64,000 nucleotides of DNA from Plotosus lineatus (taxonomy: Eukaryota; Chordata; Actinopteri; Siluriformes; Plotosidae). The DNA is taken from NCBI GenBank assembly GCA_024760905.1, contig CM045729.1, forward strand, positions 83,861,550 to 83,925,549. Direction: 5' to 3'. The notes under the pieces were generated by a model that did not search any database, was not told the DNA's origin, and worked only from the letters and a program-made list of their open reading frames with translations. A program made the position numbers and the translations under genes. Of this stretch, positions 52,706 to 63,504 are shown piece after piece; the first letter of the stretch is position 1, and each line of letters starts with the position of its first letter.

Positions 52706-53041
52706 ATTAAAAAAAATGTTTTCGGTAGAAAATACAACCAGTTTTATTATAAACAACATATTTAAAATATTTCAAATGAGTGTTATTCATGTCAACATCA
52801 CAAAATTAAAGCAGTGCAGTCTTTGTTAAAAATCACACCTCTCTGCTTTTTTTTTTACTCTATGTTAGACCACTCTTTTCAATCTCTTATAACCCGGTCT
52901 AGTGACAGAACAAGAGAGGAGACAACATACCTGACACAATCCTTCCCATTTTCCTGGGTTTGTAACTGGCACTAAGAGGACACTTGTTTTTGTCACCTTA
53001 AAATCTGGGTTTGATGATCTCTACAATATTATTATTAAAGC
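52706..53041. other. unassigned spacer
   Basis: No element recognised. Confidence 0.4.
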
Positions 53042-53248
53042 CGACAGAATATATTGGTAGTTGGATGCTGAGGTTGGAACTACCATTCAGAAGGTCTAAA
53101 GGAAGACCAAAGAGGAGATTTATGGATGTGGTAAAGGAGGACATGAAGGTAATAAAGAGAAGAAGATGCAGAAGATAGGGTGATATGGAGTCATATGATT
53201 TGCTGTGGCGACCCCTGAAGGGAACAGCCAAAAGGAAAAGAAGAAGAG
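53042..53248 (+). mobile_element. RTE LINE 3' end, strongly truncated
   Basis: ATGCTGAGGTTGGAACTACC through GATTTGCTGTGGCGACCCCT, GAAGGGAACAGCC and an AAGAAGAAG tail: the last 200 bp of the RTE LINE in plus orientation. Confidence 0.85.
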
Positions 53249-54197
53249 AGCTGTTCCTCTCCTTCACTTCAGCCAATCTGATCATCTGTCCCTCTTTCTA
53301 CTTCCCGAATACACCTCTATTATTAAATGTATGAAGTCTGCATTAGATAGTGTAGAAGTTTGACTAGAGGAAGCGGACTTGTTGACCCAGCATTAATTCC
53401 AACACACAGACGGGGTTTTGTTCCAGGCTCATTCTGGACTCCTTCACAGAAATCTACACAAACTATATTGTAGCCCACATCAATGTGAGTGATGATGAGT
53501 CCTGATGACACTATATTCATGGTAAGAGTTTTGTTTGATGAACTTGTGTTTGTCCAGTATAAGTCTAATAAATAATATTTCTTTAACAAATCACTAAAGA
53601 CACCTCTATAATCATCACTGCTGTTTTTCTTTTCTTTTTTTCCCCCTGTTCATGTCACATTTTCATCTAATCTGTTTTGTAAAGTGAATAAGGAGGAGCA
53701 ATAAAAGAGGCACAGGTGCATTTGATCATCAAGTCAAAAAGAAGATAAATAGTGACTGTTCAACAGAAACATTCAGACATCTCTCGGAGACTAGGAAATT
53801 TCTAAAAGACACAACACTGCTTCAAATTTCAGGTACGTTTACATATCATTATTTCTGATATTTCTCGTCTCACCTATCAGTATTTTCCTCGAGTTTGCTA
53901 GTACAAATGAAAAACTATTATTTCCTAACTCGCAAAAGTGGAAATGATCTACAGAGTTTGATGAATGGAATAATCAATGGTTTAGTATATTTGTGTTCTT
54001 TAGGCAGGGATGGACTGAAATCTTTACACGAGCAGATGAAACGAGAATGTGCTCAGCGCTTTAAGATTTTTAAAACCCAGAATACAGCATATGCAAAAAC
54101 AAATTATTCATTTATATTAGATTTTTTTTTTCCTGTTTGTTTGTTGTTTTGTTTTTGTTTTGTTTTGCTGTGTGATATATAAAATATCTAAAAAGTA
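53249..54197. other. unassigned region with a possible non-coding exon
   Basis: Around 53740-53830 a TATA-like AAGATAAATAG is followed by sequence ending CAAATTTCAG before GTACGTTT, a donor-like site. No coding evidence. A 95-codon ORF (53895-54182) has no motif. Confidence 0.3.
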
Positions 54198-54475
54198 CAT
54201 GTTATTTGGATGTCACCATGGCATAAAGATTAGGGAATTGACTTTGGAACCAGCAGGAAGAATGTGGGGCAGTGAAGGTGTGAACAGCACCGTCCCGTCC
54301 CCTCCACCACATAAATGGCAGAAGGGCCGTTGAGCGAGGCACCGAACCCACAACTGATCTTTGGGTGCTCCAGTGTGTGTGTGTGTGTGTGTGTGTGTTC
54401 ATTTTGGATGGATTCAATGCAGAACAATAATGTCCTATATGGGATTAATGCAGTATATCAAAAATAAAATGAAGC
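54198..54475 (+). mobile_element. fish SINE-like repeat (different family)
   Basis: It resembles a common teleost repeat: GATTAGGGAATTGACTTTGG head, CCTCCACCACATAAATGGCA, GGCCGTTGAGCGAGGCACCG, AACCCACAACTGATCTTTGG, a GT run (54373-54398), TTGGATGGATTCAATGCAGA and TCCTATATGGG. Family name not assigned. Confidence 0.6.
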
Positions 54476-54741
54476 ACATTCAATGAACAATTTCTACTGA
54501 ATTCACAATTTTTGAGAATGACTACAAATTTGGAAATGACTTTGACTGACATATCAAATGTTTTATTTCATTTATTTATTTCCTTTGGAACTTTTTTTTT
54601 TTTTTGAGGTTCCTGCTGTACGGAAATATTTTTACCGGCTGAGCTGGGGCTCTGCAACACTACAATGAACAAAAAGTAGACAGGGTAAATGTTAGATTAT
54701 AGAAATGACTGAAATAGAACAATATTGACAGAAGCAAAATG

Positions 54742-55153
54742 CAGGGATCCCTCGCTACTTCACGCTTCAATTCATGCAGCTTCAGTGCATCGTGTTTGTT
54801 TTTATTTTTATTTTTTTGTTTGTTTTTTGTTTAAATAAATATTCATCAAATTCAAAAATAAGGAAATTAAGGAAGAATAGCAGAAAAGGTTAGGGAAAAT
54901 GCCACAAAAACAAGGCTAATTATGCAAAAAAAAAAAAACCTAAACAACCCAAAGTATCCCGTCAAAACGATTTACATTGTTGCATCTGTGTGTGCATGCG
55001 CATCTGCATGTATGTGTGTGGGCTTCTCATGCAATACCATCTGTATATGTGTGTATTTACATTTTATTTACATCTTATGTTATTTTTAAATGTTTAATTG
55101 TTGTTATTATAAGCATTTATAGCACTGAATAGGTATTTATTGATATTATATAC
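54742..55153 (-). mobile_element. Tigger-like element (same family as 12201)
   Basis: One end is CAGGGATCCCTCGCTACTTC at 54742. On the reverse strand it aligns with 12260-12413 and 12981-13225, that is, with the outer element minus its nested insertion. Truncated at the SINE near 55153. Confidence 0.7.
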
Positions 55154-55154
55154 A

Positions 55155-55395
55155 TATGTGAGCAGTGATGGTCTAGTGGATAGGGTGTAGGATTGCTGAT
55201 CCTAAGGTTGGGGGTTCGAGTCCCCACAGGGTTGTCACTGTCCCCTAGTGCAGCTAACTGGGATATCAAATGGATGTCCCTTGCTAAAGGGTTGTGACAG
55301 GAAGGGCATCCGATGTAAAAACCCATGCCAAATGTACGAATCAGATGATTGGCTGTGGCGACTCCCGAGAACGGAAAAAACCAAAAACAAAAAGG
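55155..55395 (+). mobile_element. tRNA-headed SINE with RTE-type tail, body deleted
   Basis: Head GTGATGGTCTAGTGGATAGG, B box GGTTCGAGTCC near 55211, start of body AGTGCAGCTAACTGGGATAT, then a direct jump to GGGTTGTGACAGGAAGGGCA and the tail GATGATTGGCTGTGGCGACT. About 100 bp of body is missing compared with 50377-50730. Confidence 0.8.
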
Positions 55396-55396
55396 A

Positions 55397-55453
55397 GTCA
55401 ATTGAATTTGAGGTAATGGCCCATTTTTGGTAATGGCCCAAATTCAATTGACT
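55397..55453. repeat. small hairpin with internal direct repeat
   Basis: 14-bp inverted arms AGTCAATTGAATTT / AAATTCAATTGACT enclose two direct copies of GGTAATGGCCCA (55412, 55429). Confidence 0.75.
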
Positions 55454-55461
55454 AAATCCCA

Positions 55462-55852
55462 AAAAATAATATATTATCCTCTTACTCAAATTTGCTTGTG
55501 CATTAGGTCATGGTTGCTTATGTGAGCTAGGTTTTAGTCAGGAAGATGCATTCATTCTGGAATGAAACCTAAACTGTAATCTGGGTTTGTTTACAAATGT
55601 GTCTTCCTCCAATGCTTGATTCTTTTAAGCTCAAAGGAAAGACTCTATATGTCAGGTAAAGTTTAAACCAAATGTTTAGTACCTTCTTGAGGCTTAAGTG
55701 TAAACAGAGTGTTTTGGGATCTTTTAAATACAGATTTCATAAGTGAGATTTTGTGGATAATTGTGGAATAATATTTTTGCATGATTGGAATGTTCTTATG
55801 CTACATTTGCATTTACAGCATTTACCAGACACACTTATGCAAAGCAACTTAC
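55462..55852. other. unassigned spacer
   Basis: No element recognised. Confidence 0.4.
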
Positions 55853-56724
55853 AGATAAGATAAGATGAGATACAGCTTTATTAATCTCACAATGGAGAAA
55901 TTCACTGTTCCAGGCTCTTGAATTAAAGTAGGGGGTGCAAAATAGATACATATACAATAATAAATACATACACACATACATATATATTAAATAAGTAAAT
56001 AAATAGGTACATAAATAGTATAAAAGTAATATACAATAAAAAGAAAAACTTTGTAGACTGGCGTATATTCAAGTGTACATGTATCTGAGGGCAGAGTAGA
56101 TGGGTTGATATGGTTCACAGTCAATGGAGTAGATGTGGTTGATTAAAGTGCACGGGGTTTTTATTGCACATAACCGTTTTTTTTTCACAGACAGTTACAA
56201 AGTGGTGTTATACAGTCTGATAGCGGTGGGAATGAAAGACCTGCGGTAGCGCTCCTTCCTGCACTGAGGATGTCTCAGTCGTCCACTGAAGGAGCTACTC
56301 AGCTTCTCTACAGTCTGGTGCAGTGGGTGAGAGCTGTTGACCATGATGGATGTGAGCTTGGCTACCATCCTCCTCTCACTCACCTAGGACAGCGCTGGCC
56401 CTCCTGACCAGCTTGTTCATTCTCTTTCTATCCTGCTCTGTGCTGCCCGTGGCCCAGCAGATGGCAGCGTAGAGGATTGCAGAGGCTACCACAGAGTCAT
56501 AAAATGTCCTGAGCAAATGGTCTGCATACTCCGAAGGACCCAAGTCTCCTCAGAAGGTGGAGGCGACTCTGGCCCTTCTTGTACAGGGTATTGGTGTTGT
56601 GGGACCAGTCCAGTTTATTGTTGAGGTGAACGCCCAGGTAATTGAAACTGGGGAGGGGGAGGTGTCTGCTGGTCTGGAGACCTGTGAAGGGGGGGGGGAG
56701 AATTAAACCTGTTGATGTAACAGT

Positions 56725-57210
56725 TTAATTCATCCGCCCAGTGCTGGTCACCATCAGCTGTCCCTCTGATATTCTGCCCAAATCCAGACACATGTTCTTT
56801 AGTCCTCTCCAGATGTCCCACACATTGTTCTGAGCCAGCTTCTCCTCCATCTTCTTCCCATAGTCCTTCTTGGCCCTCCTGATCCTCCACTGGAGCTCAC
56901 GCTGGAGCTTCTTCTGCTCCTCTCTATCCCCTGAGATGAAAGCCCTCTTCTTCTGGTTCAGGAGGACTTTAAGCTCAGGGGTGACCCACGGGTGGTTGTT
57001 GGAGAAGCACCGTACCGTCCATGTTGGGCAAGTGCTGTCCACGCAGAAGTTCATGTAATCAGTGATACAGTGTGTGAGGCCGTCGACGTCATCACCAAAG
57101 GAGTCACAGCGCATGCTCCAGTCTGTGGTCTGGAAACAGTCCCTAAGCCTCTCATTGGTCTCCTCGGTCCACACTTTCACAGACCTCTTCTGTGCAGGTT
57201 CCTTTTGCAC
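56725..57210 (-). pseudogene. Rex1-like linker between endonuclease and RT
   Basis: 161 open codons: RSVKVWTEETNERLRDCFQT, TDWSMRCDSFGDDVDG, FSNNHPWVTPELKVLLNQKK and VWDIWRGLKNMCL. It aligns with residues about 249-378 of the intact Rex1-like ORF (WDPESVERLQGCFDCTDWDM, NNKPWVTKELKVLLNEKKRL). The frame leaves the family sequence at the deletion point. Confidence 0.75.
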
Positions 57211-57392
57211 CCTGGGTGTGTATTGGGGGAGCAGGTAGACCAGGTTGTGGTCTGAGCGTCCCAGTGGGGGGAGGGGGGGAGCTGTAAGCGTCTTTTACAT
57301 TAGCATACAGCAACTCCAGCGTTTTATTGTCTCTTGTGGTGCAATTCACGTATTGAGTGAATGTCGGGAGTGAGGCGGAGAGAGGGGCGTGG

Positions 57393-57959
57393 TTAAAATC
57401 CCCGCTGATCAGAATCATGGCGTGGGGGTGATGAGTCTGTCTGACTGAGAGCGCTGTGGAGATGCTCACACGTGGCCGCTGCATCAGCCGAGGGCGGAAT
57501 GTACACGCAAAACACAATCACGTGTGAAAACTCCCTCGGAAGATAATATGGCCACGTGCTCACCGCGAGCAGCTCCAGGTCCCGCTTGCACAGCTGTTCC
57601 TTCACTTGCACATTGGCCGGGTGGCACCATCGTTCATTCACGTAGACTGCCACGCCCCCTCCTTTCTTCTTTCCGCTCTCTGCCACACTCCAATCTGCAC
57701 GAGTGAGTGTGAATCCGTTCAGAGAAACCACAGAGTCCGGTGTGAGTTCATTCAGCCACGTCTCCGAAAAACACATGAGGCTGCAATTCTGGTACTCCCT
57801 CTGCTGCCAGCTCAACGCCGCCAGCTTCTCGGTCTTGTTGACGATCGCGCGGACATTTCCCTTGATGACAGAGGGAACATATGTCCTCCGCGTCTTTTGT
57901 CCCCCTCTGCAGCCTCTCCTTTTCCTCCATATTTCCACAGGAACAACGAGCTTTTCCAC
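57393..57959 (-). pseudogene. Rex1-like endonuclease N-terminal part
   Basis: 188 open codons: a basic start (WRKRRGCRGGQKTRRTYVPS), KGNVRAIVNKTEKLAAL (the family usually has SNVRSLxNK, so the catalytic Asn position is kept in GNVR), CFSETWLN (Glu), GGGVAVYVNERWC, LLAVSTWPYYLPREF and VYIPPSADA. It then shifts frame; GDFNHAPL (Asp, Asn) continues in 57152-57517. Inactive through frameshift and loss of RT. Confidence 0.75.
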
Positions 57960-59391
57960 ATGAAGGAGGGCGGGTCCGCGCGGGCCGAGGATGGGCTCAC
58001 GTGTGTAAGACCTGCGTTGCTCAGAGCTGTCGGTGAATGAGTTTCCTGACGCCGATCCAAAAAGTGAAAGTGCACATCAAAACAAAAGCATTATAAAAGT
58101 GGGCTTCCCAAATGCAGGATTGAAGAAAAAAATTACTTTTAAAAAAAATAAAGAAACACGCCTATATACAATTGAAAAGAGATAAAAAAATAAGGTGAAG
58201 AGCTCCTGTAACCGGCTGCAGGTCACCCAGCGAGATCTTGGGGGGGAGAAGTACTTTAAAGTCACGGTCAATAAATATATTCTTATAATGGCTTGTTATA
58301 ACACAGACTAAGTATGCCATCAGTCAAACTCAGTCAGTAGGTGTGGGGTTTTTTTTTGTTTTTGTTTTTTTTCTTGTGCTGTCTTTGTGGATATACAGCA
58401 TAGTAGTAATCTAAGTACTGCTAAAAAAGGTAAGTTATCAGCTGCTGATTGAAAATTCCCAGTGACTCAGCTGTGTAGATGTCGAAAGGAAGTTTATTCC
58501 AAAACCTTGGAGCCAGAACAGAGAAGAGTTTTAGATGCATTTTCCCTTGTAACCTTGGTAGAGGGAGGGATCGGTCTAGCAGTGCTAGGGAATCTGAGAG
58601 AATGTGCTGTAATGCGAGGTGTGATATGTGCTTTGAGGTAGGAAGGTGCAGTTCCATTTATGACTTTGTAGGCAAGTGTTAGTGTTTTAGGCAGTGGAGA
58701 AATTGTAGCTGTGGTGTGGGAAAATTTGAGAAGGTTGAAAACAAGCCATGCATCTGTATTTTGGATCAGTTGCAGAAGTCAAATAGCACTCAGGTAAACC
58801 TGCCAGGAGTGAGTTATAGTAATTTAGTCTTGAGATGACAAGGGATTGAACAAATATCTGAGTAGCCTTCCTAGAAAGAAATGAATGAATCCTTCAGATA
58901 TTAAAGAGAAGAAATTGACATGATCCAGAAAGATTAATGATATGAACAGAAACAGACAGAATTGTCCATAGTTACTCTAAGGCTTATGCAGTGTCTGAAG
59001 GAGAGCCCACAGCATTGCCCAATGAGATTGCAAGATCTTGATTTGGGATAAGTCAACTGGGATGAGCTAGCAAGTCAGTCTTATTGAGATTAAGTCTCAG
59101 ATGGTGAGCTGCCATCCATGAGGAGATACTTACTAGACATGCAAAGATCTGGGCAGAAACGTGAGTATATGAGGGAGGAAGAGAGAGAACAAGTTGAGTG
59201 TCATTTGCATAGCAATGGAGTGAGAACCCATGCAAGGATATGATATCGCCCAAGGACTTGGCAAAAAGAGAGAACAGAAGTGGACCAATAAGTTAGCCCT
59301 GAGGAACACCAGTGAAAAGTCACCAATGAGAGGATGTGGATGCCTTCCATGTAACCTCATATGAGCAGTCTTCCAGGTAGGAAGCAAACCA

Positions 59392-59649
59392 CTACCATGC
59401 TACACCACAAATTCCTAAACTCCTGATGATGGGCAAGAGAGTCTTATGGCTGACCATGTCAAATGCTGCTGAAAGGTCACGCAGGATGGAGACTAATAAC
59501 ATCTTGGCTGATCTTGCAGCATGTAACTTCTCTTTAATAACCAAGAGTGCAGTCTCTGTGGAATGTCCTGTTTTGAGTCCAGATTGATTATGGTCAATGA
59601 GGTTATTCTGCAAAAGATAAAGACATTTGGTTATAAACAGTGTGTTCAA
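59392..59649 (-). pseudogene. L2-like reverse transcriptase fragment, motif A
   Basis: 85 open codons: LLQNNLIDHNQSGLKTGHST, ETALLVIKEKLHAARSAKML, SILRDLSAAFDMVSHKTLL and IIRSLGICG. Motif A has Asp in RDLSAAFD. Motifs B and C lie further on in other frames. Confidence 0.75.
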
Positions 59650-60569
59650 GAATTTTAAAAAGGAGAGAAAGAAGTGATTACTTGCGTGTAGTTGATGTTC
59701 AATGGTTTCTTTAAGATGAGTAAAACTCTTGGTCTTTTAAAAACTGTTGGTACCTGCCCAAATGCTGTGGAATTATTGATGATAGTGCGATGTAAATGAG
59801 AAGTTTTGAGAGATAGTTTGTAGTATTTTGGAAGGAATTTGATCCAGTGAGTAGGTGATAAGATTGCATGAAATGACTTGCTGGATGCCTTCATTTGTGA
59901 TATTGAAAAACGGTGCAAGGAAAGCTGGGGTAGGAGTAAATATGTGACAGACTTGTTTAATTTTCCCATCAAAGAAGTCAGCAAAGTTTTGTGGTCAGGG
60001 AGGGTAGAGCAGATGGCTTGAGTAATGATGAAAAGATGTTGTGAAGTTTGTGTGGGTCTTGTGCAGTAGAGTCCTACTTTTTCTTGTAGAAGGCTGTTTT
60101 GACAAAAGCCACATCAGATGAAAATGTGGATAGGAGAGCATGATAGGAAGCCAGATCTGATTCAAAGTGAGATTCCTTCAACTTACTCTCAGTTGTCCTG
60201 AGTTGTCTACCAATGCCTCAGAGTACCTCTGAGAGCCAAGGAGCAGAACAAGAAGTCTTCTTGGATTGTTTTAGATAAAGGGAAGAAGATAACAATAGAA
60301 GCAGAGAATGAAGAGAGGAAAGTGTCAGAACATTTGCATGGTAGGGAAGAAAAGGAGGCTCGGATAGAGAGTACAGAATACAAGGAGATGCAATGTAGAG
60401 GTTTTGTCTAGTGAGGGAAGAAAATGAAAAGCTGGTTTTAGATAGAATAGTTGATAGTAAAGAAAACCAAGTGGTGGTCAGAAATGTGTAGTGGAGTGGA
60501 ATTAATGTCTGAGACTGGAGAAGGAGATTGAAAACATGATCTAAGAGATTCCCTCCTTTATGTGGGTAA

Positions 60570-60883
60570 TGTTGCACCTGGAGCATTTGCGTTGGACCCA
60601 AAGATGCAGACCATGTCAGAAGATTCAACAATTTTATTTTTGCACTTGGAAAATCTAAATCACTGGAAATAATTATTCAAAGGAAACTGGTCGAGCACAA
60701 AGCAGAATACCAGGAGTCAGAGAGATGGCAGAGAAACGGAATCATGAGGAAAGACAATCTTCTGACATCGGAGAGAAGCGCACCGCTCCTATTTATAGCT
60801 CGCTGATTGCTGAATGGAAACAGGTGCACTCTCTGGACCTCGCCTGCAGGTAACAGCCATGCCCCTCACCACAGACCATAACA
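60570..60883 (-). mobile_element. solo LTR, 314 bp, with 5-bp duplication
   Basis: In sense it begins TGTTATGGTCTGTGGTGAGG and ends CCAGGTGCAACA (TG...CA), flanked by GGTAA at 60565-60569 and 60884-60888. It shares GAGCTATAAATAGGAGC (TATA), GTCAGAAGATTGT, TCTCTGACTCCTGG, GTGCTCGACCAGTTTCC and TTTCCAGTGATTT with the LTR at 36420-36849. Inserted in the L2 relic. Confidence 0.85.
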
Positions 60884-61400
60884 GGTAAGCAGTTTGTTAA
60901 CAGTTAAAGAAAAGGAGTAAAGAAGAGGGAGAAGACAAGGGAACTGGTGCTTGTCAAAGGTGAGATTAAAGTCTCCCAGAAGAGTGAGAGGGGTGTTGTC
61001 AGTGGGGAAACTGCTGAGGAGTGTGTCCCTTTCTTTCAGAATAATGAGGAGGCTGATTGGAGAGGAGACTTCTACTGCATGAAGCTCAAAGGAGGAGATG
61101 GTTAGATGAGACAGGAAATTGGTGTAAAGCACCAACTTTGAGACAGGCTTAGAACTGTAGCACCACCTCACCCAGTAACTCATGGATTATGAGAGCATAT
61201 AAGCAGTGGTAACAGCTGCAGGTGTAGCAGAGTTGTGTGAGGAAATCCAGATTTCAGTTGCAAGAAATCCAAGAGAGTAATGAGTAACAATTGCAGAGAT
61301 GAAAACGGCCCTTTTCCCCAACAGATTGGATATTCCAGAGTCCACCAGCCGCCCTCATCTGAGACTGCAATAGCAGTAGAGCTTAGGTAAGGTTGCTGAG

Positions 61401-61690
61401 ACTACGTCCTCTGGCTTGTTGGTATGATCTTCTGGGTCTTACCAGAAGAGTACATCATTGATAACCAACACAAATTTGAATACACAATAGAGCTGTCTGA
61501 TCGATTACCCCCCCACCCCCATTCAATCCTAAAATTCCAGAAAATGGAATGAATGAATGAGTGTTTACTTAAAACAGATCCCTGTTGATAGACTGGCAAG
61601 CTGTTCATAGTTACTGAGCTATGTCTTTCTTTCCACAAATGTAGTAGACTTAAGCAGTTTGGAAATGGAATGAATTAATAAACAATGGAG

Positions 61691-61764
<74 letters not shown>

Positions 61765-62109
61765 ATGTGTGTGCACAGCTGGTGAGTTTAAAAGTATTGG
61801 GAGCACATGTGACCTGTAGCAGTCAGATTCTATAATAAAAAATTAACTCAAAGCCTGGATTCTAATACAAGACATGGTATGACCTCTCACATCGGTACAA
61901 AGATTATTTTTAATGCAAAAGAAATGCAGGTCAGACATGTAATTGATTCACTGAAATGAACAGGCTCATTCCTCATTCTCTCATTAAACTGATCAATCCT
62001 ATTATGATCACAGGGAGAGTGGAGATCTCAGCTGACTCCAAGTCAAGATGGGATACATCCTAAAGATCTTACCAGTTTCTTGCATTGCCAACAGAAAAGC
62101 ATTACACTC
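61401..62109. other. unassigned spacer with AT tract
   Basis: Contains an AT microsatellite (61690-61771) with a GT end. No gene recognised. Confidence 0.4.
61690..61771. repeat. (AT)n(GT)n microsatellite
   Basis: AT run with one GT interruption and a GT-rich end. Confidence 0.95.
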
Positions 62110-62275
62110 ACCCTGGGGTGCAATTTGGAACAGTCAATTATTCGAATGTGCATGACTTCTAATTGTGAAGATCACCAGAGGAAACATGCAAGCACAGGGA
62201 AACATACTCCACACAGAATCACCCTCTCTGAAATTCTGGTAGTGAAGTGGACCACTAAGCCATTATGCCTCCCCA
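62110..62275 (-). mobile_element. L2-type 3' region fragment (antisense)
   Basis: GAGGAAACATGCAAGCACAG, GGAAACATACTCCACACAGA and CACTAAGCCATTATGCC resemble the antisense L2/SINE block also seen at 30970. Confidence 0.5.
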
Positions 62276-62280
62276 ACTAA

Positions 62281-62462
62281 AATTGAATTCAATTGTATTT
62301 GCACAGTAATTTTTAATACTGACATCATCACAAAGTAGCTACATTACAGTACAGCTTAAACTATAAAAACAAAATTGATAAATCATTTATACTCATAATT
62401 TTAAACATTTGTCTTTAAGCCTTATACATCCATAATGAACAAGCCCGTGGCAAAGATGTGCG

Positions 62463-62519
<57 letters not shown>

Positions 62520-62640
62520 TCATCAGGAGGAAACCTTGAGAGGAACCAGACTCAAAAGAGAAAACATCCTCATTTGGATGAGACCAGTAACGATACAAAC
62601 CCTGGAGCAGAAACTTCACTAGAGTTTAACATCAAGATGG
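62281..62640 (+). repeat. fish LINE-3'-derived repeat split by AT tract
   Basis: AATTGAATTCAATTGTATTT, CACAAAGTAGCTACATTACA and AATGAACAAGCCCGTGGCAA, then an AT run (62466-62515), then GAGGAAACCTTGAGAGGAAC, CAGACTCAAAAGAGAAAACA and TCCTCATTTGGATGAGACCA. This is a common teleost repeat whose GGAAAAACTCCCTGA-type centre appears replaced by the AT run. Confidence 0.55.
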
Positions 62641-62890
62641 TTATCTTATATCAGTAATGGTAATAGTAATAGTAAATGTAGTCCTAAACTATTTAAATAA
62701 AAGAGTTTATATCACCAACATTGAAATATCATCTTTGCGGGTTCTGAGTGAATATCTAGGTCCATGTGGATTATCATCTGCAGGAGTGAAATGCTATCAA
62801 GATAAGATCTTCTATGAGTAGTACATCATGATGAATCACAGGATTCAAAGAGCAGAAGAATCACGATAACTGATTCTGAAACATGCTGCT

Positions 62891-62921
<31 letters not shown>

Positions 62922-63500
62922 TTCAATAGTTTGTTACGGTTTGTTAGTACTGAGTGCAAGCAGGGACCCCGACATGATCGACTATGTTGAGAGACTATGA
63001 TAGCATAACTAAAAAGAATGAACAAGAATGGCGATGGATATGAGAGCACCTTGTGACATAAGCCAATCAGCCAGTCCACTGTCAACAGACTCATGTGAGC
63101 ATGTGAATGACAGCATTCAAATATCCCAGTTTTACCAGAACTCTATGCCTGAGAACCTCCAGATCTGCTTTAACCTAATAAAACGCTATTAACCAATTGA
63201 TTAAACAAGTTTTAATGAGTGCCCTCTCTGTGCTATAGTGAGGCGTACGTACTGTTTGACACAATTTTCAGTCTACTGGTTTTGTTTAGTATGCCTACAT
63301 CATCATTATACCATGGTGCATTTAAAAAGAAAAAAAATATTTACATATTGATTATTTTTCTGTAATGAGAACTTACCATACCTAGAGAACATTTGACTCA
63401 AAGTTCTCACTCAACTAACTTAGATATGTTATGTCTAATGGTTATTTAATCATAACTGATAATTCTAGCAAACCATTACTGATTTTTTTTACAACTGTTA
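62640..63500. other. unassigned spacer
   Basis: A GA run at 62897-62920. The 62740-62820 part may continue the preceding repeat. Nothing else recognised. Confidence 0.4.
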
Positions 63501-63504
63501 TTAA

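Larger units (their letters stand above)
55853..58275 (-). mobile_element. Rex1-like LINE lacking the RT core
   Basis: Reverse-strand copy: 5' region (about 58040-58275), endonuclease (57152-57959), linker (56725-57210), then a jump near 56690-56705 to the C-terminal part (56195-56640) and the 3' UTR with tail AGATAAGATAAGATGAGATA (sense strand ends with its complement) at 55853-55875. The whole RT palm, motifs A to C, is missing. GC-rich compared with surroundings. Related to, but clearly diverged from, the intact 5385-8563 element. Confidence 0.8.
58430..61400 (-). mobile_element. L2-like LINE, decayed, interrupted by a solo LTR
   Basis: Reverse-strand pieces in order: endonuclease (60866-61183, TLLGDFNLTFDKHQ), further linker (60218-60631), RT fingers (59655-59984), motif A (59392-59649, LKTGHSTETALLVIKEKL and LRDLSAAFDMVSHKTLL), motif B FTGVPQG near 59290, motif C as CYAND (59053-59253, second catalytic Asp changed to Asn), and the C-terminus (58421-58657, LFSVLAPRFWNKLPFDIYTA). 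This is the L2 type. It is frameshifted throughout. The solo LTR 60570-60883 splits the endonuclease-linker region. Confidence 0.75.
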
